Assembly (NCBI RefSeq): GCF_018968705.1
Contig: NZ_CP076668.1
Location: 2,925,001-2,989,000 of the forward strand
DNA: 64,000 nt
From: Pseudomonas lijiangensis
GTDB lineage: Bacteria; Pseudomonadota; Gammaproteobacteria; Pseudomonadales; Pseudomonadaceae
Reading direction: 5' to 3'
Below the pieces are notes generated by a model. That model did no database searches, was not told the DNA's origin, and saw only the letters and a program-made list of their open reading frames with translations. Both the position numbers and the translations under genes were made by a program. Below are positions 7,807-17,242 of this stretch, piece by piece. Position 1 is the first letter of the stretch. Each line of letters starts with the position of its first letter.

Positions 7807-8814
7807 TCATCCGTTACGCCAAGGCATCAGACGCTGCTGCCAGGACGAAGTGACGGTGAAAGCGTCACGCAATTGTTTGGCGGTGATCCTGCGATCCCCG
7901 GCATCGAAAGCCAGTGCTGCGCGCAGGGCTGGCCAGCAGTGTTTCGGCAAGTTCTTCGGCGCTTGCAGTTCACGATCGAGGCGTTCGTCACGGGCCTGAG
8001 TCGAGGGCAAACGGCGAAACGGGTGTTTGCCTCCCGCCAGCTCGAAGATCACACAGGCCACGCCATAAACATCGGCACCTGCCGACAATGGTTTGCCTTC
8101 GAGCAGTTCCGGGGCGGCATAGCCCGGTGTCCAGGCATGGAATCGCTCGCGGCTCAGGTGCGGCAGACCGGGCAGGATACCCTCCTCTGCCTGGCCAAGG
8201 CCAAAGTCGAACAGGCGCACGCCGTCTTCGGTGACCATGACGTTGCTCGGCTTCATGTCACCATGCAGCACGCCATGGGCATGGGAATAGGCCAAGGCAT
8301 CGAGCAGCGGCAGTGTGATGTCACGCAGTTCTTTCCACGGCAGCCCCAGGGGCCGCTCGCAGAGCAATTTGTCCAGGGTCAGCCCACGCATGAGTTCCAT
8401 GGTGATGAAGGCCCGCTGGCAGTCAGTGTCCACTTCAAAGTTATGCAGGCGCAGGACGTTGTCGTGGCGCAGGCGTCGGGTCAGGGCAAACTCGCTGTAA
8501 AGCAAGGCGCTGGCATCCGGCGACTCGGCAAACTCTTCGCTGAGGACTTTCAGCGCGATATAAGGATCGGGATCGCCGAACTGCTCGCTCAGCAAGTCCC
8601 GGGCACGATAGACCAGGCCCATGCCACCGGCACCGAGCAAACGCTCGATACGGTAACGACCTGCCAGCAGATCGGGCATCTCCGAGATACTGGCCCGGGT
8701 CGGCGCCGGCGCAGCTTCTGCCTTGTGCGACTGGGCGAAGGCAAAATAGGTCAGATTGCTGTCCTGTTCCTCGCTCACCAGCAAGTCGTCGATCGGTCCC
8801 ATGAGTTCAGTCAT
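7807..8814 (-). CDS. stk1: T6SS-associated Ser/Thr protein kinase (Stk1/PpkA type)
   Basis: A 335-residue Hanks-type kinase. The glycine loop is LLGAGGMGLVYRA, the ATP lysine is in IALKVL, the catalytic loop is HGDMKPSN (about residue 184) and the magnesium loop is DFG (about 204), followed by an APE motif (YAAPELL). The usual HRD arginine is glycine, so it is a non-RD kinase. There is no transmembrane segment or extracellular sensor, unlike long PpkA proteins, and this matches the short Stk1 of H2-T6SS loci. It overlaps the phosphatase gene by ATGA (8811-8814), so the two are translationally coupled. Threonine phosphorylation of the FHA protein of the same locus is the likely way it tunes assembly; this is known for related systems and inferred here. 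Confidence 0.92.
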   Translation of the reverse strand: MTELMGPIDDLLVSEEQDSNLTYFAFAQSHKAEAAPAPTRASISEMPDLLAGRYRIERLLGAGGMGLVYRARDLLSEQFGDPDPYIALKVLSEEFAESPDASALLYSEFALTRRLRHDNVLRLHNFEVDTDCQRAFITMELMRGLTLDKLLCERPLGLPWKELRDITLPLLDALAYSHAHGVLHGDMKPSNVMVTEDGVRLFDFGLGQAEEGILPGLPHLSRERFHAWTPGYAAPELLEGKPLSAGADVYGVACVIFELAGGKHPFRRLPSTQARDERLDRELQAPKNLPKHCWPALRAALAFDAGDRRITAKQLRDAFTVTSSWQQRLMPWRNG

Positions 8815-9539
8815 TGGCGGATTACCACGGCCGTCAGGTTGTCCCGTGCCGAACCACGCAGGGCACCATCGAACAGGCGCTCCAGCGCAATCTGCGGCGC
8901 AGTCAGGCTCAAGGCATTGCCGAGTGCATCGCTGCTGAGCCCTTGATACAAGCCGTCGCTGCAGAGCAGGAAGGTGTCGCCGGGATACACTTCCAGCTCC
9001 AGTACATCCAGGGTCAGTTGCTCTGCAGCACCGACTGCACGAGTCAGGGCATGGGCGCCAGGATAGGCCCGGGCCTGCTCAGCGCTCATTTTCTGCTCGT
9101 CGATCAGTTGCTGCTGCAGCGAATGGTCCCTGGACAACTGATACAGACGCTGACCGCGCCACAGATAACAGCGGCTATCGCCGGCCCAGATGCAGGCCGC
9201 ACGATTGCCCTCCACCAGCAGCGCCACAACGGTGCTGCCCATGATGCTGTCGTGGCGTCCGGCGGTGACAGTCAACTCTTGCCCCAAACGACGGTTGAGC
9301 CAGTGCAGGCACTGGCGTATGTCCTTGAGTCGTTCGTCGAAATCATTCTGTACCGGCAATTCCGCCAGGCTGGCGACGATCAACTGACTGGCGATATCGC
9401 CCCCCTGATGACCGCCCATCCCGTCTGCGACCACCCACAGCCCATGCTGTGGGGAGTCCAGAAAAGCATCTTCGTTGCGCGCCCGAACCTTGCCGGCATC
9501 GGTGCGCGCAGCGCTGCGCCATGGGCTGGCTACCAGCAT
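8811..9539 (-). CDS. stp1: T6SS-associated PP2C-type Ser/Thr phosphatase (Stp1/PppA type)
   Basis: A 242-residue PP2C phosphatase. RARNEDAF and VVADGMGGHQGGDIAS carry the metal-binding aspartates; WAGDSRCY, LTRAVG, LLCSDGLY and DNLTAVVI are the other family motifs. It opposes the neighbouring kinase. The start ATG shares a base with the tssM stop (TGATG at 9538-9542), and the stop overlaps the kinase start. The tssM-stp-stk order is as in the P. aeruginosa H2-T6SS. Metal-dependent dephosphorylation of phosphothreonine on Fha-like proteins is the expected cytoplasmic activity. Confidence 0.93.
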   Translation of the reverse strand: MLVASPWRSAARTDAGKVRARNEDAFLDSPQHGLWVVADGMGGHQGGDIASQLIVASLAELPVQNDFDERLKDIRQCLHWLNRRLGQELTVTAGRHDSIMGSTVVALLVEGNRAACIWAGDSRCYLWRGQRLYQLSRDHSLQQQLIDEQKMSAEQARAYPGAHALTRAVGAAEQLTLDVLELEVYPGDTFLLCSDGLYQGLSSDALGNALSLTAPQIALERLFDGALRGSARDNLTAVVIRQ

Positions 9540-12500
9540 CAGAGCTGCACCGGCATGCGGAAGGTACGCAGCACGCCCATGTCGAACGGGTTCGGCGTGC
9601 GCTGGCTGGTCAGCAGGTAGTTGGCGCGCAGGCCACCCACGTCGGCCTTGAGCACCAGCACGTCACGCCCTGTCAGGTATTCGGTCTGCATCAGGTCGAA
9701 CAGACGGAACAGCGACCATGGTCCCGTGTTCTTCTCGATACCCAGCGGGCGACCGACCATTCTGTCGAGTACCAGGCTGGTGCGGCCGTCTTCGGCATCG
9801 GTCGGCCACTTGAACGACACCGGCACGATCGGACCATGGCGATATTCGATGGTCTTGTCGCCCAGCTTGAACTCGGAACGGCTGACTGCCGGGTCCAGGG
9901 TGTAAGGCTCCAGCTTGAACTGCACTTGCGGCTCGGCCGGGTTATCGGCGAAGAAGCTCTGGCGGATAACCAGCGCAGACGCCATCTGGTCGAGGTAGAC
10001 CTTGGAAACCGGCAGGCTGTAACCGTCGACAGTGCGCATGCGGTAGTTACCCGGATCGCCACTGACGAATGGACGCATGTAGCTGTCGAAGAAGCGATCC
10101 GCAATACCCTGAGCCTTGAAGAACTCACGGAAGTCGCTGATTGCCACGTCGCTGGCGCTGTGTGCGTTGAACGGATAACGCTGATTGATCGCCTTGCCGT
10201 AGAAGCTGTACAGCTCGTTCTGATAACGCTGGTTCAGGTACTGATAGGAATCACGCAGCACCAGGCGCCAGGTGTCTTCAGCCAGGACGTTGAACCACAC
10301 GCCCACCGGACGCGGCAGACGGCTGGATACAGTGCGCAGGTTGCTCAGCGCATCACGCTGGCCACCCATGCGGTTCTTGGCCAGTTCGAACGCAGCCTGA
10401 TCCGGCGAGCTGGAGCGCGCCAGGCTGGCCATCTGCATTTGCAGTTCGTTGAGGGCTGCCAGGGCTGGCGTCAGGTCAGCGGTCGGGCCGTTGTTGTCGT
10501 CCAGCAAACGGTGCAGCGGTTCGAAGCGGCTTTGCAGGGATTTACGCGCAGTATCCGGCAGCTTTTTCGCCAGAGCATCAGACGCATTGCCAGCAGCAGC
10601 GGCTGCCACCTTGCCGAGTTTCCCGCCCTTGTCGGCCAGTTGCGCGGCAGCTGCAGCGGCTTCCTCTGCCGTTTCCGCGACCACCGGGAAGCGGGTGTTT
10701 TCACGCACTTCGACCAGCATCTGGATGACCGGTGAGTTGGCTGACGTCAGGCCTGCCAGTTGCTCGGCACCCTCGCCAAAGTCGTTGATGGCCGGCAGTT
10801 GCACCTGGCCTACCGCTTCGCCCCAATAGTTGGCGTAGTCACGGAAATACAGTTGCTCCAGCTCAACCATCAGGCGACGCAAGTCCATGCTGCTAAGGCC
10901 AGAGCCTTCGCCCAGTACCCAGTTGTCACGCAGGATATCGCTGACCAGCATCGAGCCCTGCACCGAGAAGTACTGCTGGTAACCCTGTTGGGTGTAGAAG
11001 CCCGGAATCACATAGTCGGTGCCGACAAACAGCGAGCCTTGCGGGCCCAGGTGTTGATCCAGACGGTATTCCGGCAAGTTGCGAGCCTGCTCGCGCAGCA
11101 TCCGGTAGACCACGTTGGCCAGGGACTCGCTGCGCAGAATCTGACGCGCCTGAGCCACCAGTTGCTCGTCCAGCGGATAAACGAACGGCTGCTTGAGCAA
11201 GCGCTCGAAGTGGCTGTTCAAGCCGTTCTGTACGGCAGTGTTGCCGCTGTAACGCTGGGACCATTCTGTCGCGACCCAGTCCTTGAGCCATTGCTCGTCG
11301 CGACGGTCCTTCATGTTCAGCATCAGGTACGCACGCAGGCTGTTGAGCAGGCGATCGCGGTCCTTGGTGTTGGCACGCACCTGCCCTTCCAGCAGGGTTG
11401 CGACCCGTGGCAACAGTTGCTGTTCAAGCTGACGATCGTAAGCGTCCTTGACGACCGGGTTGACGGCTTCGCCCTGATACAGACCGCCGCGCTCGTGGTA
11501 ACTCACGTCGCCTTTTGCAGGGAACACCTGGGTAGCGGCGTAGCTGGTGTCCAGGGTCTTGAGTGCCGCCATGGCGTCATCGCGGGTGCTCAGCGCCGAA
11601 CGTTGCTGGGTCCAGGTCTGAGCCAGGTTGCGCAGGTTTTCCAGACGCTCATAGTTGGCAGAGAAACCGCTGGCCCAAAGCAGGCCGAACAGCGCAAGTG
11701 CTGCCAGCGCGCCTACGTACAGCGCACGCTGGCCCCAATGGATGCGGCTGCGCTCGCGTTTGTCCAGACCCGCAAGATCGGCCTCGGGAAAAATCACCCG
11801 GCTGAGCAAGTGGTGAATGAAGCGCGAACGGCCACTGCGCAGGGTTGGCAAGATGCCAGCGTTCAGACCCAGGTTGGCGCCGATACCCGCAGTGGTGGCG
11901 TCCATTTCCGCAGTCAGGTGCGGCGCGCTGGTCAGGTAGAAACCGCGCAACTGGCTGGCACGCTGGTAGCGGTTGCCAGTGAATGCCATGTCGACGAACA
12001 GGCACAGACGCTCGCCGATCTGACCCAGTTGATGCGGGAAGTCGAGGATACGGCCACGACGCTGGGTGTCACGCTCCTGGTGCATGCGCATGATCACCTG
12101 GCTATTGAGGCGACGCAGCAGTTCTTCGAACTCGTTGCGCAGCACAGCCACATCGGTGCCGACTTGCTCTTTGCGGAAGCTGGTACCCAGCACCTGATCG
12201 CTTTCTTCGCGAGTCAGTTGATCGAAGAACTCATCGAAGCCCAGCAGGCTGTCAGCCTTGCTCAGCACCAGATAAACCGGCACGTCCACGTGCAGTTTCT
12301 GATGCACGTCCTGCAGGCGTCCACGCACCTGACGGGCCAGGGTTTCGAGTTGCTGTTCGCTGCCCTGCAGCAGGGTTTCCACCGGAATGGTCACCAGCAC
12401 GCCGTTCAACGGACGATTGCGACGACGCTTGCGCAGCAGGTCAAGCAAAGTGCTCCAGGCACTGCCATCGACTTCGGCATCCGGCTGGGTCAGGTAGCGG

Positions 12501-13066
12501 CCAGCGGTGTCGATCAGCACGCCATGATCAGCGAAGTACCAGTCGCAGTGGCGGGTGCCCAGGGTGTCGCGGGTCAGCTTGCGCTCGATCTTGTTGATCG
12601 GGAACTCAAGACCCGAGAAGTCCAGCAGGCTGGTCTTGCCACTGCCCTGCGGTCCGATCAGCAAGTACCAGGGCAAGTCACTGCGCCAGCGCTCGCTACG
12701 GCCACGATACAGGCTCGACGTCTTCAGGGTCTTGAGCGCATCCTTGAAACGCGCTTTCAACTCCTTCTGTTCTTCGTCGATCTGCTCTTCGCGGCGGAGA
12801 CGATCCTGGCCGTCTTCGCTCTCTTCCATCGCTTTCTTGCGAACACCGGCGCGCCAGCTGACGAAGACCATGGTCAGGCCCCAGATCAGGAACAGCACGC
12901 TGATGGTCAGCAGGCGGGAGGTCGAGCCTTCCCAGAACTTGTAGTCATTGACCGCCAGCAGCGGCCCCACGAACCACACCAGCAACGCGACAAACAGTAC
13001 CAGCAGCAGCGTCCAGACCCATGTCTTGCGCAGGAATGCGCCGACTTTCTTGAAAAAATTCTTCAT
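9539..13066 (-). CDS. tssM: T6SS membrane-complex protein TssM (IcmF)
   Basis: About 1175 residues from the ATG at 13066; the frame open to 13117 starts inside the tssL coding end, and 13066 has an AGGGA element upstream. Two N-terminal transmembrane helices (about 15-65) precede a cytoplasmic NTPase-like domain with Walker A GPQGSGKTS near residue 142 and GRYLTQPD. A third helix near 455 (ALYVGALAALALFGLLWASG) leads to the large periplasmic IcmF-related domain. TssM spans the inner membrane and joins TssL and TssJ to form the trans-envelope channel. It sits 13 bp downstream of tssL. Length and topology are normal for the family. Confidence 0.96.
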   Translation of the reverse strand: MKNFFKKVGAFLRKTWVWTLLLVLFVALLVWFVGPLLAVNDYKFWEGSTSRLLTISVLFLIWGLTMVFVSWRAGVRKKAMEESEDGQDRLRREEQIDEEQKELKARFKDALKTLKTSSLYRGRSERWRSDLPWYLLIGPQGSGKTSLLDFSGLEFPINKIERKLTRDTLGTRHCDWYFADHGVLIDTAGRYLTQPDAEVDGSAWSTLLDLLRKRRRNRPLNGVLVTIPVETLLQGSEQQLETLARQVRGRLQDVHQKLHVDVPVYLVLSKADSLLGFDEFFDQLTREESDQVLGTSFRKEQVGTDVAVLRNEFEELLRRLNSQVIMRMHQERDTQRRGRILDFPHQLGQIGERLCLFVDMAFTGNRYQRASQLRGFYLTSAPHLTAEMDATTAGIGANLGLNAGILPTLRSGRSRFIHHLLSRVIFPEADLAGLDKRERSRIHWGQRALYVGALAALALFGLLWASGFSANYERLENLRNLAQTWTQQRSALSTRDDAMAALKTLDTSYAATQVFPAKGDVSYHERGGLYQGEAVNPVVKDAYDRQLEQQLLPRVATLLEGQVRANTKDRDRLLNSLRAYLMLNMKDRRDEQWLKDWVATEWSQRYSGNTAVQNGLNSHFERLLKQPFVYPLDEQLVAQARQILRSESLANVVYRMLREQARNLPEYRLDQHLGPQGSLFVGTDYVIPGFYTQQGYQQYFSVQGSMLVSDILRDNWVLGEGSGLSSMDLRRLMVELEQLYFRDYANYWGEAVGQVQLPAINDFGEGAEQLAGLTSANSPVIQMLVEVRENTRFPVVAETAEEAAAAAAQLADKGGKLGKVAAAAAGNASDALAKKLPDTARKSLQSRFEPLHRLLDDNNGPTADLTPALAALNELQMQMASLARSSSPDQAAFELAKNRMGGQRDALSNLRTVSSRLPRPVGVWFNVLAEDTWRLVLRDSYQYLNQRYQNELYSFYGKAINQRYPFNAHSASDVAISDFREFFKAQGIADRFFDSYMRPFVSGDPGNYRMRTVDGYSLPVSKVYLDQMASALVIRQSFFADNPAEPQVQFKLEPYTLDPAVSRSEFKLGDKTIEYRHGPIVPVSFKWPTDAEDGRTSLVLDRMVGRPLGIEKNTGPWSLFRLFDLMQTEYLTGRDVLVLKADVGGLRANYLLTSQRTPNPFDMGVLRTFRMPVQL

Positions 13067-13079
13067 CACGCGTCCCTGA

Positions 13080-13955
13080 TTACGGCTGCGACTGCGGTTG
13101 AACCGCGGTCTGGTCAAACGGCTGATAAGGTTGCAGAACGGTGTCGCGCTGCTCGCCCAGCATCCAGGCGAAACCGGAATACATCACCACCAGGCAGACG
13201 AAGGTAAACAGCACCACCATCCACACCGGCACGATGCGTACCAGGCTGCGGCGCTGATCGTTCAAGCCTTCCCAATGGGGCGACAGCTCACGTGGTACAT
13301 CACCGCGAAGTTGGCGGATCTGGCGATACAGGGCGTCACGGATGCCTTCGAGCTCGAGCATGCCCCGTGCCTGGACCCGATACTTGCCTTCAAAACCGAG
13401 GGACAGGCACAGGTACATCAGTTCCAGCATGGGCAGGTGCTTGACCGGGTTTTTCGACAGGCGATCCAGCAACTGGAAAAACTTCTCGCCGCCGAAGGTT
13501 TCGTTGTGGAAGCTGCTGAGCAGGCTCATCTGCGACCACTCGCTTTCGTTGCCCCAGGGCGTGGTCACAACCGCTTCGTCTACCACGGTGCACAGCACGT
13601 AACGGGCAGCCATTACCTGGCTGCTCTCGGCACCGTTGTGCAAGGCGCGCACTTCAAACAGCTTCAGCCCGGCAGTCAGTCGATCATTGAGTGCGTACAG
13701 GTCCTCGCGGGAGTCACTGTGCTTGAGTCGCACCACTTCAGACAGCAGCTCGGAGCCAGCAGCCACCAGCGAATTGAGGCTGATGTTGAACGCTTCGGCC
13801 GGGCGCAGGCGCGCCGCATAGATCATGCGCTCTTCAAGCTGCTCGAAGCGTGGCGGCGCTGCGAAGTCGGTCAGCGGGCTCGAAGCCGGCCCATGGCCCT
13901 GACGGTCGAGCAGGACGGTCTTGTCGTCCTGGTTGTATTCCGTGTCCTTGATCAT
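13080..13955 (-). CDS. tssL: T6SS membrane-complex protein TssL (DotU)
   Basis: A 291-residue DotU-family protein. The cytoplasmic part holds the conserved helical hook domain (MAARYVLCTVVDEAVVTTPWG, FHNETFGGEKFF, LELMYLCLSLGFEGKYR), followed by one transmembrane helix at about 242-262 (VPVWMVVLFTFVCLVVMYSGFAW) and a short periplasmic tail. There is no peptidoglycan-binding OmpA domain, so anchoring would need another protein. It lies between tssK (5-bp gap) and tssM. With TssM and TssJ it forms the membrane core onto which TssK docks the baseplate. Confidence 0.95.
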   Translation of the reverse strand: MIKDTEYNQDDKTVLLDRQGHGPASSPLTDFAAPPRFEQLEERMIYAARLRPAEAFNISLNSLVAAGSELLSEVVRLKHSDSREDLYALNDRLTAGLKLFEVRALHNGAESSQVMAARYVLCTVVDEAVVTTPWGNESEWSQMSLLSSFHNETFGGEKFFQLLDRLSKNPVKHLPMLELMYLCLSLGFEGKYRVQARGMLELEGIRDALYRQIRQLRGDVPRELSPHWEGLNDQRRSLVRIVPVWMVVLFTFVCLVVMYSGFAWMLGEQRDTVLQPYQPFDQTAVQPQSQP

Positions 13956-13960
13956 GTCGA

Positions 13961-15292
13961 TCAGTTCCTTATGGCCCAGAATTTCAGTTCAAGCTCGGCG
14001 AATTCGCCGGATACGTGGAACGCGAAGCCGCCGGAGCGCTCGAGTTGCGCCAGGTCTTCGGAACTGAGTTCGAGGATGAAATAGGTTTTGTTGGAGTGGA
14101 ACGCGATCTGCCGCGGGGCCACCGGCAAGGGTTTGACCTTGATGCCTGGCAGGTGCAGGTTGACCAGTTGGCGGATACGCTCCACCGGGCCGACCTTGAG
14201 GTGCGCGGGCAAGCGATGGCGCAGCTCTTCGGAGTCGCAGTTGGCACTGGCCGCCAGCACGAACGAGGCCGAGCCCAGCAGTGTGTGATCGTGCAGCGGC
14301 GAGACGATGATGCCGTACTGGCGCGCCTGCAGAATCAACTCGATGGCATGCTGCTCCAGCACCATCGACAACACCTGACGGATCGCTTCCATCAGTTTGC
14401 GGAAGCTCGCGCCCTGGTCGCTGTGCTGATAACGGCTGTCCAGGCGCGGGCGCTTGCTGTCGCTGGAAAAGGTCGCCAGATCGCCCAGCATGGTCAGCAG
14501 CGTGCGGTACAGCTCTTCCGGGTGAACCTGCTCAAGACCCAGGTAGTGACGCAGCAACAGCTCGGTGCGGTTGATCAGTTGCAGCATCATGAAGTCGCCG
14601 ACTTCAGCGCCGCCCACCTTGCCGTTAGAGCGAATCCGGTCGGCGATGGTATCGCCCCGGTGGCTGAGCATGCTGATGACTTCCTTCAGGCATGACAGCA
14701 GGTAGCTGGAAGCGTGTGCCTGGATGTAGGTCGGCACAAAGTCAGGGTCGAGGCTGATCACGCCGTCCGGCGTCGTATCGAGCACTTCGCAGATCTTCAG
14801 CTTCACGTACGCCTGATCGCTCTGCTGCTCGCCGAGCAACAGTTTGAAGTCGGGACGGCCACAGCTGACCTGGCTTGAGGAATCGTCGCCGGCATTGGAG
14901 TCGGCTACTTCGGCTTCATACGCGGTATAGCGTGCCAGCACGTCGGACTGCTCCGGGCGGCGCGCTTCGATGTGATTGCCGGTCACCAGCGGCAGTGCCA
15001 GATAGACCGGTGTATTACCGGTATTGGGCGGTACGTCGAGAGCCAGCGGCTCGGTGTTGCCGCCCAGCTCGAACAGGCTGCCGTCCGGCAGAATCCCCGA
15101 GGCCTGACTGACCACCAGTTTGCCCATGTTGAGGAACTGCAGGTCGATGTCCAGATTGAGGAAACCCCAGGTGTAGCTGCCCAGCAGCTTGGTCCGGGTC
15201 TTCATCTGGTGATCGTAGTAGCGATCGTTGTGCTGGAAGTGCTGCGGACGCAGCAACATGCCTTCCTGCCAAATGACTTTATGAGAGTTCAT
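13961..15292 (-). CDS. tssK: T6SS baseplate protein TssK
   Basis: A 443-residue protein of normal TssK length, opening with the family signature VIWQEGMLLRPQHFQHNDRY. The N-terminal shoulder (LDIDLQFLNMGKLVVSQASGILPDG) and the C-terminal head (IKVKPLPVAPRQIAFHSNKTYFILEL) are easy to follow. TssK connects the baseplate wedge (TssEFG) to the cytoplasmic domains of TssL and TssM. It starts 2 bp after the tssJ stop, within the tssJKLM block. Confidence 0.97.
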   Translation of the reverse strand: MNSHKVIWQEGMLLRPQHFQHNDRYYDHQMKTRTKLLGSYTWGFLNLDIDLQFLNMGKLVVSQASGILPDGSLFELGGNTEPLALDVPPNTGNTPVYLALPLVTGNHIEARRPEQSDVLARYTAYEAEVADSNAGDDSSSQVSCGRPDFKLLLGEQQSDQAYVKLKICEVLDTTPDGVISLDPDFVPTYIQAHASSYLLSCLKEVISMLSHRGDTIADRIRSNGKVGGAEVGDFMMLQLINRTELLLRHYLGLEQVHPEELYRTLLTMLGDLATFSSDSKRPRLDSRYQHSDQGASFRKLMEAIRQVLSMVLEQHAIELILQARQYGIIVSPLHDHTLLGSASFVLAASANCDSEELRHRLPAHLKVGPVERIRQLVNLHLPGIKVKPLPVAPRQIAFHSNKTYFILELSSEDLAQLERSGGFAFHVSGEFAELELKFWAIRN

Positions 15293-15294
15293 GG

Positions 15295-15804
15295 TCAGTC
15301 GACTGCCTTGGCGAGCGATTCATTGGTGTTGCGAATACCGTTCTGATCGAGGATCAGTTCGGCATCGGTGAGTGCCAGCGGGGTCACTTGCAGCGTGTAG
15401 CGCCATCTGGTTTCCGGCAGGTCACGGTAGGCCGCAAGGACACCGACGTAGCGGCTGCCCTCTCCCACAGTCAGCTTGAGGTCGACGGTTTCACCCGGAC
15501 GCAGCTCCAGTTCTTCGCTGGTCACCATGTCCGGCGACAGGGACTCCTTGGCGCGCTCATAAAGGCTGAAGAAGTCCGCATTCTCGAACGCCACCGGGTG
15601 CTTGAGTTCGAACAGGCGTACCACGATCGGTGACGGACGGCCATTGAGGTCCGGGTTCAAACGATCACTGGCCGTCAGCTTCAGGTTGAGCTTGGTGAGA
15701 TGGGAGTACGGCGAGAGCGTTGAGCAGCCGGCCAGCAGCACCAGGGCGGTCAGCGCAGCCAGCGTTTTAGAGAAAGCAGTCATACGGCGAGACATGCGCA
15801 TCAT
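15295..15804 (-). CDS. tssJ: T6SS outer-membrane lipoprotein TssJ (Lip)
   Basis: A 169-residue lipoprotein with a signal peptide ending in the lipobox LLAGC, then a transthyretin-like beta fold (SPIVVRLFELKHPVAFENADFFSLYE is the family signature, with RYVGVLAAYRDL further on). It anchors in the outer membrane and binds the periplasmic end of TssM. The ATG at 15804 overlaps the fha stop as ATGA; in-frame Met codons a few residues later are possible starts. The position fha-tssJ-tssK is that of lip2 in H2-type loci. Confidence 0.95.
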   Translation of the reverse strand: MMRMSRRMTAFSKTLAALTALVLLAGCSTLSPYSHLTKLNLKLTASDRLNPDLNGRPSPIVVRLFELKHPVAFENADFFSLYERAKESLSPDMVTSEELELRPGETVDLKLTVGEGSRYVGVLAAYRDLPETRWRYTLQVTPLALTDAELILDQNGIRNTNESLAKAVD

Positions 15805-16997
15805 CCTTGGTGATCGGTGTGGAGGGTGGAAATCAGGCGAATCTGCTCTTCATAGGCCTGGGCGAAATCGCGGGCCATCAAACGCTCGCTCCAGTCATCA
15901 TCCTGGCGCAACGCCTGGTGATAGCGTCCGTAAGCTCTCCAGCGACTGCCGGACGTGGCAAACAGCGGTTTGTTGTCGCGCTCGAAACGCAGGGTGAGCT
16001 GTTGCGGCGAGAAGTGTTCCAGAGTGCCGCGAACGGCGGCGCGGCTGGCGGTCAGCAAAGCCACCTGATGCGCCTGCAGATCACGGAATGCGCGGGATAT
16101 CGCCTGCTCGGCCGGCAACTGCCCAGGTTTGCCCGGCTGCAACAGAATGCCCAGTGCTTCACGGGTATCGACGGCAAACTTCAACGGGTTTTTCTGACTG
16201 CCCTGAACCGTGGTCTGTGCCAGGCGCAATTCGTTTTTCAGCTCGCTACGGGTGCGCAGGCTCTGCTGCAGACCGCCGATGCTTTGCTTGAGCAAACGGG
16301 CTGCATTGAGCGCCAGTGCCTCTTTGGCATCGTGATCGAGACCGTTGAGGTCAACCCCCAGAGCCACAGCAAACTTGTCCCAGAAAGCATCGGACTGACG
16401 TTCGACCGGCGGCGGTGCAGGCGCGGGTTCAGGCTTTTTCGCGACCTCGACCAGTTCCGGCACCAACAGGCTTTCCATATCGATGCGGGCATAGTCGGCA
16501 CGCTGCCGGCCATCATCGATAGCGGTGTTCGGGGAGATCAGCTCCTCGATTTCCGAATAGACACGCTCCTGCTGGTCAAGGGCGTTCAGCGGGTCCAGGT
16601 CGAGGAAGGCATCGTCAGGGATGATGCTGCCTGCCGCCTGTGGACGACCGACTTCCACGTCGAACGTGGCCGGGTCACGAACCAGACGCGCACGAATCTC
16701 GAAGTCACCCAGGACATATACACTGCCGTGTTCGATACGAACGGCTTCACCCTTGCGCAGGCGCGCACCGTTGGCGCTGTCCTGAATACCGTTACTGCTG
16801 GTATCGGTCAGGAAAAACGTTCCCTCGCGATAGCTGATCAGCGCGTGATGGTTGGACAAATGACGCTTGCGGTCCGGGATGATCCAGTCGCAGTCCTCTC
16901 CCCGACCAATCACGCCACCCGCCTGCTTGAAGGTCTTCTGGCACAACTCCGTGGGCACGAACTGCTTGGTGTTAAGCATTTCGAAAACCAGTTCCAT
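15801..16997 (-). CDS. fha: FHA-domain protein of the T6SS (Fha/TagH type)
   Basis: About 398 residues from the ATG at 16997, which has AAGGAG at good spacing; a GTG at 17018 is a weaker alternative that would overlap the small lipoprotein gene by 4 bp. The N-terminal FHA domain is clear (GGVIGRGEDCDWIIPD, SNHHALI, FFLTDTSSNGI) and should bind phosphothreonine. The C-terminal half is a TagH-like helical domain found in T6SS Fha proteins. It is the likely target of the linked kinase and phosphatase and a scaffold or switch for assembly. It lies between the 46-residue lipoprotein gene and tssJ. Confidence 0.93.
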   Translation of the reverse strand: MELVFEMLNTKQFVPTELCQKTFKQAGGVIGRGEDCDWIIPDRKRHLSNHHALISYREGTFFLTDTSSNGIQDSANGARLRKGEAVRIEHGSVYVLGDFEIRARLVRDPATFDVEVGRPQAAGSIIPDDAFLDLDPLNALDQQERVYSEIEELISPNTAIDDGRQRADYARIDMESLLVPELVEVAKKPEPAPAPPPVERQSDAFWDKFAVALGVDLNGLDHDAKEALALNAARLLKQSIGGLQQSLRTRSELKNELRLAQTTVQGSQKNPLKFAVDTREALGILLQPGKPGQLPAEQAISRAFRDLQAHQVALLTASRAAVRGTLEHFSPQQLTLRFERDNKPLFATSGSRWRAYGRYHQALRQDDDWSERLMARDFAQAYEEQIRLISTLHTDHQG

Positions 16998-17014
16998 GAT
17001 GATGCTCCTTGCGG

Positions 17015-17155
17015 TCACTTGCCGCGATTGACCGCCTGAGGATCACCCAATGGGCGATAGGTGTTGTCGTTGAATTTGTAATTGCCGCTGCAGCCGCCAA
17101 GGCCGCATAGAACGACAAGTGTCAGCAGGAAGGCTTGCCAGTGACGAACAGACAT
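17015..17155 (-). CDS. 46-residue small lipoprotein between the sigma-54 activator and fha
   Basis: Minus-strand ATG at 17155 to TGA at 17015-17017 gives a 46-residue peptide: a short basic start, a hydrophobic core and lipobox LGGC near residue 22, then a mature part of about 25 residues (NYKFNDNTYRPLGDP, ending NRGK). GGAG lies 8 bases before the ATG. The H2-T6SS of P. aeruginosa has a small gene (orfX) in the same position between sfa2 and fha2, so this is probably a conserved part of the locus. Predicted to be lipid-anchored in the periplasm; function unknown. Confidence 0.75.
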   Translation of the reverse strand: MSVRHWQAFLLTLVVLCGLGGCSGNYKFNDNTYRPLGDPQAVNRGK

Positions 17156-17242
17156 CAGAGGGTCTCCAGGAGTAAGCACAAAGCGCCGGACCTTTCGGAG
17201 GGCGCTGTTGGAAGCGGATGAATTGAAAAACAGTGTGGTTGC

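Noticed and set aside
10760..13207. Plus-strand open frame of 815 codons opposite tssM
   Set aside because: The minus strand encodes a full TssM; the antisense frame has no recognisable protein features.
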